Under the pieces are notes generated by a model. That model ran no database searches and was not told where the DNA came from. It was given only the letters and a program-made list of their open reading frames with translations. Source: Cytophagales bacterium (GTDB lineage: Bacteria > Bacteroidota > Bacteroidia > Cytophagales > Cyclobacteriaceae). Taken from it: a DNA stretch of 64,000 nt. The DNA is taken from assembly GCA_022360055.1 (NCBI GenBank), contig JAKSDO010000156.1, positions 1 through 64,000 on the forward strand. Reading direction: 5' to 3'. Within the stretch, counting starts at the first letter, position 1. Each line of letters begins with the position of its first letter. Below, piece by piece: positions 59,437 to 64,000 of this stretch. Position numbers and translations under genes: made by a program.

Positions 59437-61866
59437 ATGCTTAAAAATTACTTCAAGGTGGCGTATAGAAATCTATTGCGCCATAAATTTTATTCATCCA
59501 TCAACATTTTTGGCCTGACGATTGGAATTTCAGTTAGTTTGCTTATTTCATTCTACGTGATCGATGAGCTGAGCTACGACAAATTCCATAAAGATGCCGA
59601 TCGAATTTATCAGATATATCTAAAGGCAATGCTGCAGGGGAAACCGGAAGAAGGGGCAAATACCTGCGCTCCGATTGCGGCGGCTTGCAGAGAAGAGCTG
59701 ACGGGAGTCGAAGATGCGGTAAGAATCAATTTATGGAGAGATGTCGTTTTCAGATACGAGGACAACATGTACACCGAGGAGAAATTGTTGGTTGCTGATT
59801 CCAACTTTTTCAGTTTTTTCAGTTTTGATCTTCTGGAAGGGAATAGCCAGGATATACTTGACGAACCGAACCAGATCGTTCTGACGGAAAAAACGGCCAT
59901 GAAGTATTTTGGATATAAGGCCGGCGAAGATGAATCGCCCATAGGAAAAAGCATTTTAATGGGCACGGACAAAACAAATTGTGTGATTGTCGGCATTGCC
60001 AAAGACCCTCCGAAGAATTCCCACTTCCGGTTTGATTTAATACTTTCTATGGAATCATGGGAATGGAGCAAGCGGACTCAATGGACGAGCAACAGCCTTT
60101 ATTCATATGTTAAACTTTCAGAAAATGCCGATCCCCAACAAGTACAGGAAAGCATGCTGGCATTGTCCGACAAATATGTCGGACCGGAGATCGAGCAGTT
60201 TATTGGGATTAGCCTGACGGACTGGAGAGAAAATGGCAGAGGCGATTATGCCTATTACATGCAACCAATGACCGATATCCATTTGTTCTCAAGAGTGGAT
60301 GACAATATAGAAGCGCCGGGCGATATCGCTTATGTATATTTGCTGTCCATTGTATCGGTGTTCATTATTCTTATCGCATGCATCAATTTTATGAATCTGT
60401 CTACCGCCAGATCGACAGGACGAGCCAAAGAAGTCGGGATCCGTAAAACCGTCGGTGCGCCCAAAAAACGCCTCATTAGTCAGTTCTTAACCGAGTCGAT
60501 TATTATCAGCGCCATTTCAACCGCAATAGCCTTTGTCGTAATATATTTTTCCTTGCCATTTTTTAATCAGATAACAGAAAAAAGCATTGGCACGGATTAC
60601 CTGTTTTCCGGTTTTACCGCAATTGCAATGATTTTTGTCCTGCTGCTCGTAGGCATAATCGCCGGGAGTTATCCGGCATTTTACTTGACCTCGTTCAGGC
60701 CGGCGGAAGTATTAAAAGGAAAGGTCAGGCAAGGAACAAAAGGAGGCTGGATAAGAAGCGCACTGGTGGTTTTTCAATTTGCCATTTCCGTCTTTCTCAT
60801 TGTCTGTACGATTGTTATTTATAAGCAACTCAAACTGGTTCAGGAGAAAAATCTTGGGTTCGATCGCGAGAATGTACTCGTAATTGATAATGTGAGAACG
60901 TTGGGGGACGACAAGCGGGCGTTTAAGAAACAGCTCGAGGGATTGAGCAGTGTTCGAAACGTCAGTGTTTCGAATTATGTCCCGCCACATGTGTATAGCA
61001 ACAGTGTGTTTTTCCCAAACGGGAAGCAGGAGGAAGGAATTTTGTTTTACCAGATCTATTCGGATCAGGATTTCCAGAAAACCATCGGTTTGGACATGTT
61101 CATGGGACGTTTTTTATCCGAGGACTTTCCGTCCGACTCATCTGCCGTGGTGATCAACAGAAAAGGTATGGAGACGCTTGGCTGGACATCCCATGAAGGA
61201 AATAAAATTACAGAACCTGATCAGGGGGGTAAACTAGACCATTATGAAGTAGTCGGAATAATTGAGGATTTTAATTTTCTATCGCTTCATGAAGAGATAG
61301 AACCTATGATCATATTTCTGGCCGGTTGGGGGAACCTGATGTCCGTAAGGCTAAGCCCGGGAAACATCCATGAAAAGATACGGGAAGTCGAGTCCGCTTG
61401 GAAAGAGATTTCCAAAGGTGAACCTTTTGATTATAGTTTTCTGGATGAGAATTTTGAGGCTATGTTTCGTGCAGAGCAACGGCTGGGTAATATCTTTTTC
61501 CTGTTCACTTCGTTGGCGATTTTCATTGCATGTTTAGGCTTGTTTGGTTTGGCGACCTTTATCGCAGAGCAGCGGTCAAAAGAAATTGGCATTCGAAAAG
61601 CCATGGGGGCAAGTGTGCTGAGTGTTGTAGCGCTTTTGTCAAAGGAGTTTACAAAACTGGTATTCATATCAATTATAGTTGCTGTGCCGTTCGTAATACT
61701 TATCATGGGATGGTGGCTGGAAAATTTCGCGTATAAAGCCGATGTAGGTATCTGGAGTTTTGTAATCGGAGGAACAGCCGCCCTGGGCATTTCATGGCTT
61801 ACGGTAAGTTACCAATCCATCCGGGCGGCAATAGCTAATCCTACCAAGGCATTAAGATACGAATAA
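59437..61866 (+). CDS. FtsX/MacB-type ABC transporter permease
   Basis: About 809 aa from ATG 59437 (MLKNYFKVAYRNLLRHKFYSSINIFGLTIGISVSLLISFYV), preferred over 59356 because it starts with the family motif and because a TAATTTTG -7 box (59351-59358) overlaps the earlier ATG. Architecture: TM1, MacB periplasmic domain, three TM with FtsX domain (FMNLSTARSTGRAKEVGIRKTVGA), second MacB-like domain, and a second FtsX block (FGLATFIAEQRSKEIGIRKAMGAS). It acts as a mechanotransmission permease rather than a channel; the ATPase partner is encoded elsewhere. Substrate unknown. Confidence 0.93.
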   Translation: MLKNYFKVAYRNLLRHKFYSSINIFGLTIGISVSLLISFYVIDELSYDKFHKDADRIYQIYLKAMLQGKPEEGANTCAPIAAACREELTGVEDAVRINLWRDVVFRYEDNMYTEEKLLVADSNFFSFFSFDLLEGNSQDILDEPNQIVLTEKTAMKYFGYKAGEDESPIGKSILMGTDKTNCVIVGIAKDPPKNSHFRFDLILSMESWEWSKRTQWTSNSLYSYVKLSENADPQQVQESMLALSDKYVGPEIEQFIGISLTDWRENGRGDYAYYMQPMTDIHLFSRVDDNIEAPGDIAYVYLLSIVSVFIILIACINFMNLSTARSTGRAKEVGIRKTVGAPKKRLISQFLTESIIISAISTAIAFVVIYFSLPFFNQITEKSIGTDYLFSGFTAIAMIFVLLLVGIIAGSYPAFYLTSFRPAEVLKGKVRQGTKGGWIRSALVVFQFAISVFLIVCTIVIYKQLKLVQEKNLGFDRENVLVIDNVRTLGDDKRAFKKQLEGLSSVRNVSVSNYVPPHVYSNSVFFPNGKQEEGILFYQIYSDQDFQKTIGLDMFMGRFLSEDFPSDSSAVVINRKGMETLGWTSHEGNKITEPDQGGKLDHYEVVGIIEDFNFLSLHEEIEPMIIFLAGWGNLMSVRLSPGNIHEKIREVESAWKEISKGEPFDYSFLDENFEAMFRAEQRLGNIFFLFTSLAIFIACLGLFGLATFIAEQRSKEIGIRKAMGASVLSVVALLSKEFTKLVFISIIVAVPFVILIMGWWLENFAYKADVGIWSFVIGGTAALGISWLTVSYQSIRAAIANPTKALRYE

Positions 61867-61882
61867 ACGATCTGTCATGGAT

Positions 61883-62674
61883 TTACATACCGATTAAATC
61901 CAGTATTTTACCATGGATGGCCGGGTTGGCGGCGATGGCGGTGAAGTTTTGTTCCAATGATCTCTCAGACGGATGGTATTCAATATCGTTGCCCTTAATG
62001 CCTGTAACCTTCGCCCCGGCTTCCTCTAAAATCAGATGCATCGAGGCAATGTCCCACATTTTCATCGTTTGATTAATGGCAACACCGATTTTACCCTCGG
62101 CAGCATAGCAAAAATCGACACAGCTATTTGTAGACCGAAGATTTCTGAAATTCTGTACCAGGCTTTTTATGATTTGGGCTTCGCGCTCGGTTTTGTCCGG
62201 ATCTTTTGAGAAATCCAGCGAATAGCAGAAAAGCAGGTTTTTAAGATCGACTTCTTTTGAAGCAACAATTCTGATATCATTTTTATAGGCGCCACCTTCT
62301 CTGGTTGCAAAATACAGCTCATCGCTCATGGGTAAGTAAGCGCCGGCCAAAACCGGCTCGTGATTTTCGATCAGGGCTACAAGCACACCAAACCAGGGGA
62401 TCTGAGCGGCAAAATTTGAAGTGCCGTCAAGCGGATCGACAACCCAAGTATATTTATTTCCCCTATTTTCAAAACCATTTTCTTCTCCCAGGATATTGTG
62501 TGCGGGATAAGTTCCCGATATTGCCGAGCGAATAAATTCTTCGGATTTATAGTCACTTTCCGTAACTACATTGCTTTGGTCTTGCTTAGTCCTTATTTCG
62601 TTTACGGAGCCAAACCCCGCTTTCAGGATTTCTCCGGCACCCAATAAAACATCCTTTAAAAAGTCGACCGTCAT
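61883..62674 (-). CDS. Inositol monophosphatase family protein
   Basis: 263-aa Mg-dependent, lithium-type phosphatase (IMPase/CysQ/FIG superfamily). Metal-site motifs: ILGEENGFE (Glu64/65), WVVDPLDGTSNF (Asp80, Asp83, with Gly84-Thr85) and MWDIASMHLILEEAGA (Asp208). Substrates could be inositol monophosphate, PAP or fructose bisphosphate; the sequence does not decide. Its ATG overlaps, as ATGA, the stop of the small membrane protein frame at 62671-62803, so it is translationally coupled to that gene. Confidence 0.93.
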   Translation of the reverse strand: MTVDFLKDVLLGAGEILKAGFGSVNEIRTKQDQSNVVTESDYKSEEFIRSAISGTYPAHNILGEENGFENRGNKYTWVVDPLDGTSNFAAQIPWFGVLVALIENHEPVLAGAYLPMSDELYFATREGGAYKNDIRIVASKEVDLKNLLFCYSLDFSKDPDKTEREAQIIKSLVQNFRNLRSTNSCVDFCYAAEGKIGVAINQTMKMWDIASMHLILEEAGAKVTGIKGNDIEYHPSERSLEQNFTAIAANPAIHGKILDLIGM

Positions 62675-62803
62675 ATTTTTTGATTTGCAACCAGCCCTTC
62701 ACGATCAGATTCGTACTTCCGATCGAAAATCGCGAGGGTTATAAAAACTACAACACAACCAACTAAGCCTGTAAAAACCAAAAAAAGGGGAGCGTGAATT
62801 CAT
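62671..62803 (-). CDS. Small single-TM membrane protein with frameshift in a T7 run
   Basis: Minus-strand frame ending TGA at 62671-62673, whose ATGA overlaps the ATG of the phosphatase gene. The body encodes one membrane span and a charged tail (LVFTGLVGCVVVFITLAIF, then DRKYESDREGLVANQKI). The natural start (ATG 62801-62803, MNSRSPF) is joined to this body only if the T7 run (62780-62786 on the plus strand as A7) loses one base; otherwise a TTG start at 62781 gives 36 codons. Possible explanations: a sequencing error, a slippage frameshift or a natural TTG start. Small gene 62817-63014 lies 13 nt upstream. Confidence 0.6.
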
Positions 62804-62816
62804 AACGATGATGCGT

Positions 62817-63014
62817 TTAGCCCTGCAAAATTTTCCCGTCCTTTACTTCACCGACATAATGAACATCATACATATTCTCGTATCTTTTCTTTGCGATTTG
62901 AATCTGCTCGTAGTTTTCGCGCCAAATCTTTATGCCCTTATTTTCACCTCTTCGACGCAATTCAATATAGAATCCATTTCTTAATCTTACTTCTCTTGTT
63001 ACAGGTCTAGCCAT
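62817..63014 (-). CDS. Conserved small basic protein (65 aa)
   Basis: Start at ATG 63014 (MARPVTREVRLRNGFYIELR); the longer frame from 63101 adds an unlikely leader. A basic N-terminal region with likely strand FYIELRRRGENKGIKIWRE, then helix YEQIQIAKKRYENMYDVHYVGEV. No signal peptide; possibly nucleic acid-binding given the R/K content, but no family is recognised. It stands at the head of a probable operon with the small membrane protein and the inositol-phosphatase family gene. Confidence 0.7.
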   Translation of the reverse strand: MARPVTREVRLRNGFYIELRRRGENKGIKIWRENYEQIQIAKKRYENMYDVHYVGEVKDGKILQG

Positions 63015-63475
63015 ATTTCGAACTTTTTTTAATTGCAAAATGAAGACCACTTCATTGTTTGTATTGAGTAAAGAAATTGTGTTGATTGGTTCCAGTAACA
63101 ATTTAACTAGCTAAAGTACAAAAAATATTCACTGGTGAGCTTCTTTACGGTGTACAAGTATAACTAAAAATATTGAAAAAATACGGTTTTTAAGTAGGAA
63201 ATTTGTATTCGCCAATGAAATGAATCGATGATTTTTTTATAATTGATGCGATTTTATGCAAAATTTAAATTTTCTTGATTGAACGGCACCTGCAACAGTT
63301 CGGCTGCTGAAAGTAGATGTTAACTATTTCTTAATTCTCTATTTTTTTTAACATATAATTTTCAGATTTAGTTCCGGATTTGTGTCAAAACTTTACTCTG
63401 GCGCTTCGATTATCCGAAAAGTGTGCTCCAATGCTCCTGCAACGCAAGCCCAAAAACCGTATTTTTCAATTCGGA
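63015..63475. other. Intergenic region without a recognised gene
   Basis: About 460 bp, strongly A/T-rich in the centre (63160-63370). It should contain the promoter of the 63014 operon. I saw no convincing ORF, RNA fold or terminator; a segment GGCACCTGCAACAGTTCGGC is not part of a known RNA that I recognise. Confidence 0.4.
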
Positions 63476-63922
63476 TCATCCGTTTTCCGCAAATCGTTTT
63501 AATCCCTTGGCCAAAATCTCAAATCCGTTTTGAATGGATCTTCCATAGATCAGATGAACAATGGGACTCAATAAACCCGCGATAATATCTTCCGTAAAAT
63601 ATTCGGTATATCCATCGCGATCTGTGCGCAATCTCTGAATTCTTTCAGCTTTAAGTAAAAACCCCCAATTCATTCCCCATGCCAATTCAAGCGGAGGATC
63701 AAACCGGAGTAGATATTCGACCTGTCGGATGGGCTTGCGATCTTTTTTCATTTGTACGGTCAGAATGACCTTCTCATGCAGTTTCCATACCGTTTCAATC
63801 TTTGGTGTGAATGGATTCCAAAGCTCATATAACCCAAGGTCAGTCAGAATATCCCAGACGTACTCTTTTTCAGCATTTATGCGTACAGATGCTTTATAGC
63901 TGTTTCGAAACGGATTTGCCAT
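63476..63922 (-). CDS. SRPBCC-family protein
   Basis: 148-aa START/Bet v1-like protein: NSYKASVRINAEKEYVWDILTDLGLYELWNPFTPKIE at the N-terminus, central strands VILTVQMKKDRKPIRQVEYLLRFDPP and ELAWGMNWGFLLKAERIQRL, and C-terminal helix SIQNGFEILAKGLKRFAENG. It resembles the DUF/SRPBCC domain proteins that bind small hydrophobic ligands, with no catalytic motif. Monocistronic; divergent from the Y repeat that begins at 63985. Confidence 0.85.
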   Translation of the reverse strand: MANPFRNSYKASVRINAEKEYVWDILTDLGLYELWNPFTPKIETVWKLHEKVILTVQMKKDRKPIRQVEYLLRFDPPLELAWGMNWGFLLKAERIQRLRTDRDGYTEYFTEDIIAGLLSPIVHLIYGRSIQNGFEILAKGLKRFAENG

Positions 63923-63931
63923 TCAAATGAT

Positions 63932-63963
63932 TTTGATGTATCAAATATTGTAAAATAGATTTT
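63932..63963 (+). promoter_or_regulatory. Promoter-like element before the Y repeat at the window end
   Basis: TTTG (63932-63935), exactly 20 nt, then TAGATTTT (63956-63963), a one-base variant of TAnnTTTG. It predicts a transcript starting near 63970 with the repeat's ATG at 63985 as its first start codon. Confidence 0.45.
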
Positions 63964-63984
63964 TATTTTAGCCATATTCGAAAT

Positions 63985-64000
63985 ATGAAACAGGCGATGC
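63985..64000 (+). repeat. Start of another Y module, cut by the window end
   Basis: ATGAAACAGGCGATGC matches 15 of the first 16 bases of module Y (19013-19103 and 31901-31991), giving the same peptide start MKQAM. The remainder is outside the window, so this call depends on 16 bases plus the promoter-like context. Confidence 0.55.

Noticed and set aside
1-64000. tRNA genes, CRISPR arrays, prophage or IS transposase genes.
   Set aside because: No T-loop plus acceptor pattern, no regularly spaced direct repeats beyond the X/Y modules, and no integrase/transposase motifs were seen on either strand.

Overview
The window comes from a Bacteroidota genome, most likely a member of the Cytophagales. 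The evidence is a SusC/SusD pair, Bacteroidota-type promoters (TTTG about 20 bases before TAnnTTTG), many lipoproteins with a short signal and Cys, TamB, DUF2027-Smr and DUF2279 proteins, a fused E1 alpha/beta dehydrogenase, and A-rich rather than Shine-Dalgarno leaders. The family-level placement is inference. No tRNA, CRISPR array, prophage, IS transposase or plasmid backbone was seen; rnpB is the only structured RNA gene recognised.

Layout. 1-4.5 kb: a SusC (5' end outside the window) and SusD uptake pair. 5-10.9 kb: an SDR, a CtlX-type amidino hydrolase, a tight TetR / ABC1-kinase / TPR-lipoprotein operon and alanine dehydrogenase. 11.4-15.8 kb: fused 2-oxoacid dehydrogenase E1, two lipoproteins (one only 41 aa) and a LuxE-like protein. 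15.9-26 kb, minus strand: a receiver-AAA+ regulator next to rnpB, then DUF2027-Smr, DUF2279, photolyase and TamB, with tsaD head to head with tamB. 27-33.4 kb: envelope proteins (TonB receptor, PD40-OmpA protein, beta-barrels) and a CBS protein. 33.8-39.2 kb: RND efflux operon 1. 39.5-42 kb: acetyltransferase, TruC-like synthase, acyltransferase. 42.6-46.8 kb: a Tat-exported Pao/Xdh-type molybdenum hydroxylase operon. 47.2-49.8 kb: YciI plus ECF42-type sigma factor, then an ArsR-AHSA1 pair. 49.9-55.8 kb: RND efflux operon 2. 56-64 kb: beta-barrel protein, Tat Gfo/Idh oxidoreductase, PAS-cyclase, FtsX/MacB permease, an inositol-phosphatase operon and an SRPBCC protein.

Most unusual feature. 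A family of about 80-95 bp repeat modules (called X and Y here) lies immediately 5' of gene start codons, always in the sense orientation: before the DUF2027-Smr gene (19013-19185), before the barrel gene at 32171 (31901-32170, three modules in series), and inside RND operon 2 between the pump and its outer-membrane channel (51318-51412). A further Y copy begins at the last 16 bases of the window, behind a promoter-like element. Each module normally starts with ATGAAA or a decayed form of it, and ends just before the next module's or gene's start codon. Modules carry 22- or 30-codon reading frames with related peptides (MKxAxPExI...HE), and X also folds into a 36-nt hairpin. They look like start-codon-anchored mobile or leader modules. 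I do not recognise them as a described element.

The reading also recovered genes missed by ordinary length cutoffs: a 41-aa lipoprotein (15626-15751) and a small membrane protein (62671-62803) whose frame is broken in a T7 run but whose stop overlaps the next gene's start as ATGA.
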